Origin: an uncultured Clostridium sp. | GTDB taxonomy: Bacteria; Bacillota; Clostridia; Clostridiales; Clostridiaceae | Assembly (NCBI RefSeq): GCF_947039605.1 | Contig: NZ_CAMQZG010000014.1 | Span: 16,484 to 80,483, forward strand | Direction of reading: 5' to 3' | Length of the DNA: 64,000 nt | Part shown: in pieces, positions 55,909 through 64,000 of the stretch | Numbering within the stretch: the stretch's first letter is position 1 | How the letters are laid out: every line of letters starts with the position of its first letter | Program-made: the position numbers and the translations under genes | The notes under the pieces: model-generated | What the model was told of the DNA's origin: nothing | What the model saw: only the letters and a program-made list of their open reading frames with translations | Databases searched by the model: none

Positions 55909-57150
55909 ATGAGTGAATCAAGAAAGTTCTATAACAGGGGAGTTAAGAATTTTCATAATGGAGATTTAGAAAAAGCAATTGCTAATTTAGATATTGCTAT
56001 TTCTCATGATATGAAAAATTCAGCAGCTTTAAATTTAAGGGGAATTATTTATTATATAAAAGGGCAAACAGAAAAGGCAATTGCAAGTTGGCAGATAAAT
56101 GTTGATTTTAATGATGATAGTATAGCACAAGGGCATATTGACTCATTTGAACAGGATGAGGTTAATATTCATAGGTATGGTGAAGCTTTAAAGCTTATGA
56201 AAAAGGGCGATTTTTTAGGAACAATAGAAATTCTAGAGCTTGCAACTTATAGTGATTTTAACTTTATGAATGTTAGAAATGCACTAGCTTTTTGTTATAC
56301 AAAAGAAATGGACTATGATAAAGCTAAAAATAATATAGATTTAGTTTTAGAAAAGGATAGAAATAATATTGTAGCAAAAGAACAACGTCAAGTAATAAAG
56401 AAAGATACGGGATTATATACAGGCATGGGAAAAAAGAAAATTATAGCTTTAGTAGCATTTATAGCTGTGGTTTTAGTTGGGGGAATGTCATTTAGGGATA
56501 ATCCAAAGAAGATATCTACAGATGACAAGGAGAATATAGCTAGCTTAGTAGTAGATAAAAATGAAGAGAATAAAGAGAAAGATAAATCAAGTGATGATTT
56601 AGAAGAAGATATAGTTACTACTAACAATAAGACAATAGATATTGATAAAGTTAATAATGCTTTAAAGAATAAGAATTTCACTATGCTAGGAGAAAGTCTT
56701 TTAGAAGCTGATATAGAAGGGCTTAGTGAGCTAGAGTTAAGTGTTGTCAAAGAGGCAAAAGCACTTATGGCGACAGAGGGGATGCAATATTTTTATAAAA
56801 GTGGAACAAGTGAATTTAATGCAAAGAATTTTGGGGAAGCTAAAGATATGTTCTTAAAAGCTTTGGATTATTCTAAGGGAACTTATTTAGATGCTCATAT
56901 TACTTATATGTTATCAGTAACTTGTGAAACTTTAGGGGATAACAAGGAAGCTATAAAATATTATGAGAAATATGAATCTACTGATTATGAGGAAAAAGGT
57001 AGTTATACAGAAGAAGTTTTATATAAGCTAGCTATTCTAAATGAGAAGGAAGGTAATAGCAATAGTAAAGAGTTTGCAAATAAACTAGTGAGTGAATATC
57101 CTAGTTCTATATACAATAATGATAATATCAAAGCTATTTTAAATAATTAA
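55909..57150 (+). CDS. TPR-repeat membrane protein
   Basis: A 413-residue protein of two TPR regions either side of one membrane helix. The N-terminal TPRs (about 1-165) start SRKFYNRGVKNFHNGDLEKA. The helix lies at about 174-194 (IIALVAFIAVVLVGG). A charged linker (about 200-245) leads to C-terminal TPR-like repeats (about 285-410). GAGGTGG (55897-55903) sets the start at ATG 55909. The role, probably protein-protein interaction at the membrane, is not known. iadA starts 16 nt downstream and is probably co-transcribed. Confidence 0.82.
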   Translation: MSESRKFYNRGVKNFHNGDLEKAIANLDIAISHDMKNSAALNLRGIIYYIKGQTEKAIASWQINVDFNDDSIAQGHIDSFEQDEVNIHRYGEALKLMKKGDFLGTIEILELATYSDFNFMNVRNALAFCYTKEMDYDKAKNNIDLVLEKDRNNIVAKEQRQVIKKDTGLYTGMGKKKIIALVAFIAVVLVGGMSFRDNPKKISTDDKENIASLVVDKNEENKEKDKSSDDLEEDIVTTNNKTIDIDKVNNALKNKNFTMLGESLLEADIEGLSELELSVVKEAKALMATEGMQYFYKSGTSEFNAKNFGEAKDMFLKALDYSKGTYLDAHITYMLSVTCETLGDNKEAIKYYEKYESTDYEEKGSYTEEVLYKLAILNEKEGNSNSKEFANKLVSEYPSSIYNNDNIKAILNN

Positions 57151-57166
57151 AGTAGGAGTGATGCAA

Positions 57167-58339
57167 ATGATAAAAATTATTAAAGGTGCAAAGGTTTATG
57201 CACCAGAATATTTAGGTGTAAAAGATATAGTTATAGCTAATAATAAAATTGAGGGTATCTATGATGATTTGAAAATTCCTGTGGATTTTTTAGATATAGA
57301 TGTAATTCCAGCAATGGGTAAAATAGTTGTACCTGGTTTTGTTGATTCTCATGTTCATATTATTGGAGGTGGAGGAGAAGGTAGTTTTAGAACTAGAACT
57401 CCAGAAATTTCAATTAGCTCACTTATAGAGGCTGGAATAACTAGTGTTGTTGGTTGTATAGGGACTGATAGTGTATGCAGGGATATGAGAACACTAATTG
57501 CGAAAGTTTATGCTTTAGAGGAAGAGGGGATGAGTGCTTATTGCTATACAGGTTCATATGAGGTCCCAATTAGAAAAGTACTTACTCATTCGGTTAAAGA
57601 GGATATTGTTCTTGTAGATAAGATTATAGGTGTTGGAGAGATAGCATTATCTGATCACAGAAGCTCACAGGGAACATATCAAGATTTTTTAAGTGTTATA
57701 GCAGATGCTAGAGTTGGAGGCCTTTTATCAGGCAAAGGTGGAGTTGTTAATGTTCATCTTGGTGCAGGTGCTAGGATGATGAATTATATCTTTAAAATGA
57801 TAGATGAGAGTGAAGTTCCAGCAGAACAGTTATTACCAACTCATGTTAATAGAAGTACAAAGCTTATGAATGAAGGATTAAAGTTAATTAAAAAGGGGGG
57901 ATATGTTGATTTAACAACATCATCTAACCCAGAGTTTCTTAATGAGGATGAATTTAGAGCAGGCGAGGGTTTGAAATATTTACTTGATAAAGGTGCATGC
58001 ATTGATAAGATTACATTTTCTTCTGATGGAAATGGAAGTATGCCAGTTTTTGATGAGAAAGGAAATCTTATGGGACTTGGAATTGGTTTAGTTGGTACAT
58101 TATTAAGAGAAGTAAAATACTCTATTAAAAGAGGAATTGGTATAGAAGATGCTATAAAGGTAATAACATCAAATCCTGCTAAAGTTTTAGGACTAAAAGC
58201 TAAAGGGCGAATAGCAATTGGAATGGATGCAGATATAGTTATTTTAGAAAAAGAATCTCTTGATGTAGATACAGTTTTTGCAATGGGTAAAGCTGTTAGA
58301 ATAAATGGAAAAAACATTGTAAAAGGAACATTTGAGTAA
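57167..58339 (+). CDS. iadA: Isoaspartyl dipeptidase (beta-aspartyl peptidase)
   Basis: A metal-dependent amidohydrolase of family M38 that cleaves beta-aspartyl dipeptides from damaged proteins. The 390-residue protein has the metal motif DSHVHIIGGGGEG, YTGSYEVP, the HLG and HVNRS histidines and SSDGNGSMP with the catalytic Asp. Start ATG 57167 is chosen because TAGGAG lies at 57153-57158; GTG 57158 and ATG 57161 are too close to it. Confidence 0.93.
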   Translation: MIKIIKGAKVYAPEYLGVKDIVIANNKIEGIYDDLKIPVDFLDIDVIPAMGKIVVPGFVDSHVHIIGGGGEGSFRTRTPEISISSLIEAGITSVVGCIGTDSVCRDMRTLIAKVYALEEEGMSAYCYTGSYEVPIRKVLTHSVKEDIVLVDKIIGVGEIALSDHRSSQGTYQDFLSVIADARVGGLLSGKGGVVNVHLGAGARMMNYIFKMIDESEVPAEQLLPTHVNRSTKLMNEGLKLIKKGGYVDLTTSSNPEFLNEDEFRAGEGLKYLLDKGACIDKITFSSDGNGSMPVFDEKGNLMGLGIGLVGTLLREVKYSIKRGIGIEDAIKVITSNPAKVLGLKAKGRIAIGMDADIVILEKESLDVDTVFAMGKAVRINGKNIVKGTFE

Positions 58340-58359
58340 ATTATATGACATATACTAAT

Positions 58360-58388
58360 TTAACTTAATTAATATATTATGGTAAAAT
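58360..58388 (+). promoter_or_regulatory. Promoter for trxA and its reductase
   Basis: TTAACT (58360-58365), 17-nt spacer, TAAAAT (58383-58388) with an extended TG at 58380-58381. Confidence 0.7.
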
Positions 58389-58443
58389 GATAATATGAAA
58401 CTAAAATACCCTTTTTAAAAAGGGATGATTTGGAGGTAATGAA

Positions 58444-58755
58444 ATGGTAAAACGTATAACAGATGATTTTAATGCAGAAGTATTAGAAAAAGAAGGTATT
58501 GTTCTTGTTGATTTTTGGGCTGAGTGGTGTGGACCATGTAAAATGTTAGGACCTGTAATAGATGAATTAGCAAAAGAAGTAGATGGTGTTAGCTTTACAA
58601 AACTTAACGTTGATGAAAATGGAAAGATAGCTATGGATTATAAGGTACAAAGTATTCCAACAGTTATGATTTTTAAAGATGGTGAGCTTCAAGAAAAAAT
58701 TATAGGATTTAAGCCTAAAGCTGAATTAATAGAAGTATTAGCAAAATATAACTAA
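58444..58755 (+). CDS. trxA: Thioredoxin
   Basis: A 103-residue cytoplasmic disulfide reductase with the classic WCGPC active site near residues 29-33 (FWAEWCGPCKMLGPV) and the cis-Pro in SIPTVMIF. GGAGG precedes ATG 58444. The reductase gene follows after 14 nt, so the pair forms one redox unit. Confidence 0.97.
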   Translation: MVKRITDDFNAEVLEKEGIVLVDFWAEWCGPCKMLGPVIDELAKEVDGVSFTKLNVDENGKIAMDYKVQSIPTVMIFKDGELQEKIIGFKPKAELIEVLAKYN

Positions 58756-58769
58756 TAAAGGGGAAAGTT

Positions 58770-59651
58770 ATGAGTAATCAGGGTAGATTTGATATTGCAA
58801 TAATTGGTAGTGGCCCTGCAGGACTTTCAGCTGCACTTAATGCAAAAATAAGAAATAAAAAATTTATTATTTTTGGTAGCAAAAATTTAAGTGCTAAAAT
58901 AGAAAAAGCACCTAAGATAGATAATTACTTAGGGTTCTTTGGAATGACAGGAAAAGAAATTGGAGATAAGTTCAAAGAACATATAGCTTCTATGGATATT
59001 GAAATTACTGAAAAAAGGATAGACAGTGTCTATGCTATGGGAAATTACTTTGCTCTAATGTCTAATAATGAAACTATAGAAGCAACATCAGTTATTATAG
59101 CCTCAGGGATAGAATATACTAAGCCTATAAAGGGTGAGGAAGAGTTTCTTGGAAGAGGTGTAGGGTACTGTGCAACTTGTGACGCTCCTTTGTATAAGGA
59201 AAAAATAGTTTCAATAGTTGGATATAATAAAGAAGCTGAGGAGGAAGCAGAGTTTGTATCAGAACTTGCTTCAAAAGTTTATTATATACCAATGTATAAG
59301 ACAGATTTTTCTGGAAATGAAAAAATAGAAATAATAAATAGCAGACCTGTAGAAGTACAGGGAGCTTTTAAAGCTAATAAGCTAATATTAAAAGATAGAG
59401 AACTTGAAACAGATGGTATATTCTTCTTAAAAGATTCAATATCACCAGGACAATTAGTTCCAGGACTAAAAATTGAAAATGGCCATATTGAAGTAGATAG
59501 AACTATGAAGACAAATATTAAGGGATGTTTTGCAGCTGGGGATTGTGTTGGTAAGCCTTATCAATATATTAAAGCAGCTGGCGAAGGGAATATAGCTGCC
59601 CTTAGTGCAGCTTCATACTTAGCTAATCTTGATAAAGAAAATAGCAAATAA
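58770..59651 (+). CDS. Flavin thioredoxin reductase without NADPH motif (FFTR-like)
   Basis: A 293-residue TrxB-like flavoprotein. FAD motifs are kept (IIGSGPAGLSAA and the C-terminal GCFAAGDCVGKPYQY) and the redox pair is C134-A-T-C137. The NADPH-binding site is lost: the usual GGGDSA reads VGYNKEA (150-156), and the HRR motif region reads IPMYKTDF. This matches ferredoxin-dependent flavin thioredoxin reductases described in Clostridium, so ferredoxin rather than NADPH is the likely electron donor. That is inferred from the missing motifs. Confidence 0.88.
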   Translation: MSNQGRFDIAIIGSGPAGLSAALNAKIRNKKFIIFGSKNLSAKIEKAPKIDNYLGFFGMTGKEIGDKFKEHIASMDIEITEKRIDSVYAMGNYFALMSNNETIEATSVIIASGIEYTKPIKGEEEFLGRGVGYCATCDAPLYKEKIVSIVGYNKEAEEEAEFVSELASKVYYIPMYKTDFSGNEKIEIINSRPVEVQGAFKANKLILKDRELETDGIFFLKDSISPGQLVPGLKIENGHIEVDRTMKTNIKGCFAAGDCVGKPYQYIKAAGEGNIAALSAASYLANLDKENSK

Positions 59652-59683
59652 AAAACAGGAGGAATATTTCCTCCTGTTTTTTT
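59651..59683. terminator. Bidirectional terminator
   Basis: An ACAGGAGGAA/TTCCTCCTGT stem (about 59655-59680) with A on the left and seven T on the right ends both the reductase gene and the convergent SleB-like gene. Confidence 0.92.
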
Positions 59684-59693
59684 CTTTGAAATT

Positions 59694-60314
59694 TTAAACT
59701 TCAAAGAATACATGTCGTCCAATATTTTGGACATTCTTTTTTTGTATACCATGCATCCAGTTACATGTTGCTATATCCGGATTATAAAAATATAATGCCT
59801 TATTGGTAGGATCGTTCCCTTTTATAGCCTCCATAACTGCATTGTAGCTATCACTATTTGGTATGGCATTTACATTGCCATTACGAACACAAGAAAATGC
59901 ATTCCTTTGAGTTATGACACCAGAAATCGAATTAGGAAAATTGGGGTCTATAACTCTATTAAGAATAACTGAAGCAACTGCGACTTTTCCTTGATAAGGT
60001 TCACCTTTGCTTTCAGCGTGGACTACTTTAGCCATAAAATCTATATCTGCTTTAGAAATATTAAGAGCGGACCCTCCTTGTTTAAATACTTGAAGAGTTG
60101 GCTCACTTTCTAGATATAAATCCTTGGCAAGGCTAACTGGTGCAGTAAATGCACTATCAATAACCTCGAGTGTAGATGTTATATTTATATTTTGTTGATT
60201 TCTTTCTAAGTTAGTAAGTTCAATTTCTTGTGAGTTAGCCATGGGACTAACTAAATTAGTGATTAATATTAAGCTACAGGTTAATACAAAAGTGAAAAAA
60301 CAATTTTTTTTCAT
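59694..60314 (-). CDS. SleB-like cell wall hydrolase
   Basis: A 206-residue exported protein: signal peptide (about 1-28) and a C-terminal Hydrolase_2 domain (about 88-205). The domain has the catalytic Glu in VVHAESKGEPYQGKVAVAS and the ILNRV and HVFFEV segments of SleB-type lytic transglycosylases, which degrade spore cortex during germination. It lacks an N-terminal peptidoglycan-binding domain, so it may be CwlJ- or YkvT-like rather than true SleB. GGAGG precedes ATG. Confidence 0.88.
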   Translation of the reverse strand: MKKNCFFTFVLTCSLILITNLVSPMANSQEIELTNLERNQQNINITSTLEVIDSAFTAPVSLAKDLYLESEPTLQVFKQGGSALNISKADIDFMAKVVHAESKGEPYQGKVAVASVILNRVIDPNFPNSISGVITQRNAFSCVRNGNVNAIPNSDSYNAVMEAIKGNDPTNKALYFYNPDIATCNWMHGIQKKNVQNIGRHVFFEV

Positions 60315-60400
60315 AAAACCTCCTTGTTGTAACTCCGTACCTTGTGTATTCTATCCCAAAAAGAAAGTTTTCATACATATTCTTAAAAAGAGTAATAGTA

Positions 60401-61357
60401 TCAGTTGAATTTAGTTGATGTTTCTAGGTATTTAATAATATTAGTATTCACATCTTTATAACTATCCTGAGCTTTTTTAAAATGTTCTTTAGTAGATGAT
60501 TCGTTTATTTCATGAATAACATAATTTCTAATGTCATGGATATAAGTATCATATTTTTTAAATACTTCTTTTAAGGCTAAAAATAGATTGTTGTAGCCAT
60601 CTGGAATCGACATGGAATGCAGTTCGATATTTAAGTCATTAAAAATCTCTATTTTTTCATTTATATTAGTTAAGACAGAATTTAAATTTCTTCCATCTTC
60701 TTTTACAAGATTAATTATTAAAAATAAATCTTCGTTAAGTGGTGTAAGTTTTGTATAAACTAAATCTATACTCGTTTTAAATGTTGTTGTTTGAGATGTA
60801 TGGATATTTTTATCTCTATTAATTTTAATCATTTCATTCATATAAGATGATGCTAGTGCTAAAAGATTATTATTTTCAATAATATTTAATTTTAATGGAA
60901 TTTGTAAGTCTTTAGTTAAAAGTAAGCTTTTTTCAAGTGAACCTTTAGATTTTAGGACATTATTACTATTTTCAATAATGTATTCACTTTCTATATTTTC
61001 AAGAAAATAAATAATTTTATCATAAAAATCTATATTTTTATCAATAATATCTAAAAGGGCTTTTTTATGTTCAGTAAAATCAGTAGAAGTTTCAAGTGAG
61101 GTAAGTTCAGATTTTATTGCAGTTAGGTCAGATATAGATTTTTTAAATTCAGATACAAAAGTAGTAGAATTTAGTTCTGTAGTAGTCATTTTTTTGTTGT
61201 TTACAAAATTTATTTCATTAGCAAGTTTTGTGATTGTATCAAAAGTTTTAGGTGCAGTTAGTATATTAAAAATTATAGTGATGAAAATACTAATTACTAC
61301 TAGAAAACTTATTGTAAATGGGCTTGAAATAAACTTTGTTATTTTTTCTTTATTCAT
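60401..61357 (-). CDS. Hypothetical membrane-anchored helical protein
   Basis: Not recognised. The 318-residue protein has one N-terminal membrane helix (about 13-33), then an almost wholly helical extracytoplasmic region rich in Lys, Glu, Asn and Ile with heptad-like spacing. It resembles the sensory or stalk region of chemoreceptors but lacks any signalling domain. GGAGG precedes ATG. It is divergent from cdaA. Confidence 0.78.
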   Translation of the reverse strand: MNKEKITKFISSPFTISFLVVISIFITIIFNILTAPKTFDTITKLANEINFVNNKKMTTTELNSTTFVSEFKKSISDLTAIKSELTSLETSTDFTEHKKALLDIIDKNIDFYDKIIYFLENIESEYIIENSNNVLKSKGSLEKSLLLTKDLQIPLKLNIIENNNLLALASSYMNEMIKINRDKNIHTSQTTTFKTSIDLVYTKLTPLNEDLFLIINLVKEDGRNLNSVLTNINEKIEIFNDLNIELHSMSIPDGYNNLFLALKEVFKKYDTYIHDIRNYVIHEINESSTKEHFKKAQDSYKDVNTNIIKYLETSTKFN

Positions 61358-61507
61358 TTAGACCTCCTATGTAAAGTATTTAGTTAAATATATGTAGTAA
61401 GATTAAATTACATTACAAGAAATTATGTAAATATGGGTAAGTCTATATATTTTAAAAATAAATTTTGGTGTATAATTATAGTCAAGAGCGTAAAGAAGGT
61501 GAATATG

Positions 61508-62365
61508 ATGCAGGATTTCCAATTGATAGTTGCAAGTATAAAAAATAGTATGTCGATATGGGCTATAATAGATATACTTGTTGTTGCCTTTATATTTTAT
61601 AAAGGATACAAATTAATCCAAGAAACTAGAGCAGAACAACTTTTAAAAGGTATTTTGCTTATATTTTTATTAATTCCTATAAGTCATTTTTTAAGGTTAA
61701 ATATGCTTAATTTTATCCTTACAAAAACACTTACAATAGGACTTTTATCTATGGTTATTATTTTTCAACCAGAGATTAGAAAGGCACTTGAACATATAGG
61801 AAGTAGCACATTTAATGATTTACACATAGTAGATAATGATGAGGAATTAGAAAAGTTAGTTGATGAAATTGTTGAGGCTATAAATAATATGGCAGCAGAA
61901 AAAACAGGTGCATTGATTGCTATTGAACAAAAAATAGGGTTAGATGAGTACATAAAAACAGGAACGCAAATTGATGCGTTAATAAGTGACTCTCTACTTG
62001 AAAATATATTTGTGAAAAACACCCCCCTTCATGATGGGGCTATGATTATAAGTTATGATAGGATTGTTGCGGCAGGGTGTGTACTACCACTTAGTAGTAA
62101 TTCTAATATAAGCAAACTTTTAGGAACAAGACATAGAGCAGCAATAGGTCTTTCAGAGGTTTCAGATGCCCTTGTACTTATAGTTTCAGAAGAAACAGGG
62201 AATATTTCGCTAGCTGTAAAAGGTAGACTTACAAAGAATTATGACAGTAAAAAGCTTAAAAATGTACTTTTGAAAATATTGAAAAATAGAAGAGATAAAG
62301 AAGATAAGTCAATTAAAGGCAGGGTAGGAGAATGGTTAAGAAAGTTAAAAATAAAGAAATATTAA
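61508..62365 (+). CDS. cdaA: Diadenylate cyclase CdaA
   Basis: Makes the second messenger c-di-AMP from two ATP. The 285-residue protein has three N-terminal membrane helices (about 15-80) and a DAC domain with the catalytic DGA (LHDGAMII) and RHR (GTRHRAAIG) motifs. ATG 61508 is 5-6 nt from AAGGTG (61496-61501); ATG 61505 is the alternative, and in-frame starts further upstream lack a site. It overlaps cdaR by 34 nt. Confidence 0.95.
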   Translation: MQDFQLIVASIKNSMSIWAIIDILVVAFIFYKGYKLIQETRAEQLLKGILLIFLLIPISHFLRLNMLNFILTKTLTIGLLSMVIIFQPEIRKALEHIGSSTFNDLHIVDNDEELEKLVDEIVEAINNMAAEKTGALIAIEQKIGLDEYIKTGTQIDALISDSLLENIFVKNTPLHDGAMIISYDRIVAAGCVLPLSSNSNISKLLGTRHRAAIGLSEVSDALVLIVSEETGNISLAVKGRLTKNYDSKKLKNVLLKILKNRRDKEDKSIKGRVGEWLRKLKIKKY

Positions 62366-63804
62366 TAAAAGTTCTATGTTTATTAGTTTCATTTGGCTTG
62401 TGGCTTTATATTAATAATATAGAGAATCCAGTTAGTGAGAGAGTTATAACTAATATACCAGTTGAGATATTAAATACTCAGGTTCTTGCAGAGGATGGAT
62501 TAGCACTTTCTCCAAATCAAAATGTTTCAATAAGTTTAACAGTTTCAGGACCGACAGGGGATATTTATAAAATTAATAAATCACAATTTAGAATAGTTGC
62601 AGATCTTGTTTCTTATGGGCTTAAACCAGGAGAAAATAATATTCCAATTAATATTTTAAATTCTCCAAGTGGGGTTAATGTGAAAAATAATTACCCTAGA
62701 GCTGAGATTAATTTAGAAAATTTACAGAAAAAAACAATGCCAATATATTCAGAAATTAATGTGAAGAATTCAACAGGGACTTATGTGAAAAATGTTAAAA
62801 TAAGTCCATTGTCAGCAACAGTTGAAGGCGCTGAAAGTTTAGTTACAGAGGTTTCAAAATTGGTTGTACAAGGTGAAGTAAAAGAGATTAACCAATCAAC
62901 TGTTTTAAACCTTCCAATAGTTGCAGTTAACTCATCGGGAGTTGCAATTAAAGGGGTGAAAATAACTCCAACACAGGCTGATGTTGCGATAAATTTAGAG
63001 CAGGGAAGGGCGGTTCCAATAAAAGTTACAACTGAGGGGACACTTCCAACGAATTTAACATTAAAGAGTATAACTCCAAGTATTAATTCAGTAGATATAG
63101 TAGGAACAGATTCTGATAAAATTGCAGCACTTTCTACTACCCCAATAGATTTATCAAAAATAACAGGAAATGCTACTATACCAGTTACAATAACAGTTCC
63201 ACCAGGTATAGTGAATATATCAGGAAAGGAAACTGTGAATGTGAATGTTGTAGTTGCAAATAATATAGCTAGTAAGAATCTATCATTGCCAATAAAGATA
63301 ATTGGTCAAAAAGAAGGATACTCTTATAAAATTGCAAAAAATACTGCTGAGGTTACATTTACGGGTGCTCCACAAATAATAGATACTTTAGATATAAGTA
63401 AATTAAGTTGTCAAATTGATGTAGCAACCTTAGAAAAAACAGGAATTGTTCCAATATCTGTGATTGGGCAAGCATTAGATGGAGTCACAATTAAAATTAA
63501 CCCAGCAACGATACAAGTTGATGTGGCTAAAGATGAAGTGAAACCACCTATAGTAGAAGATTCTGGCAATACAGAAAATCCAGTGATAAAGCCAGATGAT
63601 GTTCAAAAACCAGTGGAAAATGCTGATACAAAACCAAAGCCAATAGCAAGTGCTAAAAAAGAAGATTCTAGTAAGCCTAATAATACAAATGTAGATTCTA
63701 GTAGTAATAAAAAAACAAATGTAGATTCTAGTAGTAATACTAATAAAATACCACCAGTACAATTAGATACTACAAAGACTACTGATGAGAATAAATCTAA
63801 ATAA
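62332..63804 (+). CDS. cdaR: CdaA regulatory protein CdaR (YbbR repeats)
   Basis: A membrane-anchored regulator of CdaA. The 490-residue protein has one N-terminal membrane helix (about 10-27) and four YbbR-type beta domains (about 35-400). A low-complexity Pro/Ser/Thr/Asn/Lys tail (about 405-490) holds two copies of TNVDSSSN. ATG 62332 lies within the end of cdaA, so translation is coupled. The usual partner glmM is not within the visible sequence downstream. Confidence 0.93.
   Translation: MVKKVKNKEILIKVLCLLVSFGLWLYINNIENPVSERVITNIPVEILNTQVLAEDGLALSPNQNVSISLTVSGPTGDIYKINKSQFRIVADLVSYGLKPGENNIPINILNSPSGVNVKNNYPRAEINLENLQKKTMPIYSEINVKNSTGTYVKNVKISPLSATVEGAESLVTEVSKLVVQGEVKEINQSTVLNLPIVAVNSSGVAIKGVKITPTQADVAINLEQGRAVPIKVTTEGTLPTNLTLKSITPSINSVDIVGTDSDKIAALSTTPIDLSKITGNATIPVTITVPPGIVNISGKETVNVNVVVANNIASKNLSLPIKIIGQKEGYSYKIAKNTAEVTFTGAPQIIDTLDISKLSCQIDVATLEKTGIVPISVIGQALDGVTIKINPATIQVDVAKDEVKPPIVEDSGNTENPVIKPDDVQKPVENADTKPKPIASAKKEDSSKPNNTNVDSSSNKKTNVDSSSNTNKIPPVQLDTTKTTDENKSK
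63685..63739 (+). repeat. Tandem 25-bp repeat in the cdaR tail
   Basis: Two identical 25-mers (63685-63709 and 63715-63739), 30-nt period, encode TNVDSSSN twice in the disordered C-terminal tail. Being in frame, changes in copy number would only alter tail length. Confidence 0.85.
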
Positions 63805-63808
63805 TATA

Positions 63809-63849
63809 AATATCCTTGAAATTAAAAAAATTTCAAGGATATTTTTTTA
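63809..63849 (+). terminator. Intrinsic terminator after cdaR
   Basis: A stem of about 15 bp (AATATCCTTGAAATT with AATTTCAAGGATATT), then seven T. Confidence 0.93.
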
Positions 63850-63862
63850 GAATCATAAAAGA

Positions 63863-63871
63863 TGTTATAAT
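63863..63871 (+). promoter_or_regulatory. Extended -10 promoter near the window end
   Basis: TGT-TATAAT (63863-63871), without a clear -35, just after the cdaR terminator. It suggests that another plus-strand gene begins near the edge. Confidence 0.5.
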
Positions 63872-63929
63872 AATAAACAGGTTATATAAATAATAAAAAT
63901 TTCAGGAGCAAAACAATATACAGATAAAT

Positions 63930-64000
63930 GTGTTTAAATATGTTGATATATACTCAAAGGAGTTGATTGACATAAACACGAATAATATAACAAATTATAA
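63930..64000 (+). CDS. Possible start of a new gene, cut by the window edge
   Basis: From GTG 63930 a frame stays open to the end of the window (MFKYVDIYSKELIDINTNN...). CAGGAG at 63903-63908 is too far for this GTG but 9 nt from an in-frame ATA at 63918. The product was not recognised and the start is uncertain. Confidence 0.3.
   Translation, partial: MFKYVDIYSKELIDINTNNITNY

Noticed and set aside
63963..64000. TTG 63963 as a gene start directly after AAAGGAG
   Set aside because: There is no spacing between the site and the codon, so initiation there is unlikely. The frame is kept only as part of the possible GTG 63930 gene.

Overview
The window is a chromosomal segment of a low-GC, endospore-forming anaerobe that looks like Clostridium sensu stricto. 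The reasons are strong AGGAGG-type ribosome binding sites before nearly every gene, AT-rich codon use, the clostridial ribosomal/RNA polymerase gene order, spore-related hydrolases (CwlD-like and SleB-like), a two-subunit class I fumarase, and a thioredoxin reductase homologue without an NADPH site. No rRNA, tRNA, CRISPR array, transposase or phage gene was found. The species was not identified.

Layout. (1) 1-16341: the 3' end of one tuf gene, then rpmG-secE-nusG-rplK-rplA, rplJL behind an L10-type leader, rpoB-rpoC, and the str operon (L7Ae-like gene, rpsL, rpsG, fusA, second tuf). (2) 16342-32132: a long structured leader with two promoters, then the S10-spc-alpha cluster from rpsJ to rplO with secY, adk, map, infA, rpmJ, rpsM, rpsK, rpoA, rplQ, ended by a strong terminator. 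rpsD is absent from its usual place between rpsK and rpoA. (3) 32508-36931: ECF transporter module ecfA1-ecfA2-ecfT, truA, and rplM-rpsI behind a consensus promoter. (4) 37021-64000: short accessory and housekeeping units, mostly closed by intrinsic terminators. They are an HD hydrolase, a Na/Pi symporter, cwlD, a rubredoxin-like protein, a fumarase pair, a YitT protein, a two-component system, an ArsC-like protein, a large MORN-repeat protein, a sigma-54 activator divergent from ptsI, a DUF218 protein, a TPR protein, iadA, trxA with its reductase, a SleB-like hydrolase, and cdaA-cdaR.

How the parts work together. The first 32 kb makes the translation and transcription machinery and shows several layers of control: an L10 leader with a terminator, two L1-type operators, structured leaders before rpoB, rpsJ, rpsM and rplM, and duplicated tuf genes kept identical. 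The most notable accessory system is at 50.7-54.8 kb. A sigma-54 enhancer-binding protein carries an N-terminal HPr-like domain and lies divergent from ptsI (Enzyme I of the PTS). The intergenic region holds three near-identical 16-bp dyads and a -24/-12 promoter in front of ptsI. This suggests that PTS phosphorylation state feeds back on Enzyme I synthesis. Next to it lies a MORN-repeat protein fused to what looks like a catalytically dead CbxX/SpoVK-type AAA domain.
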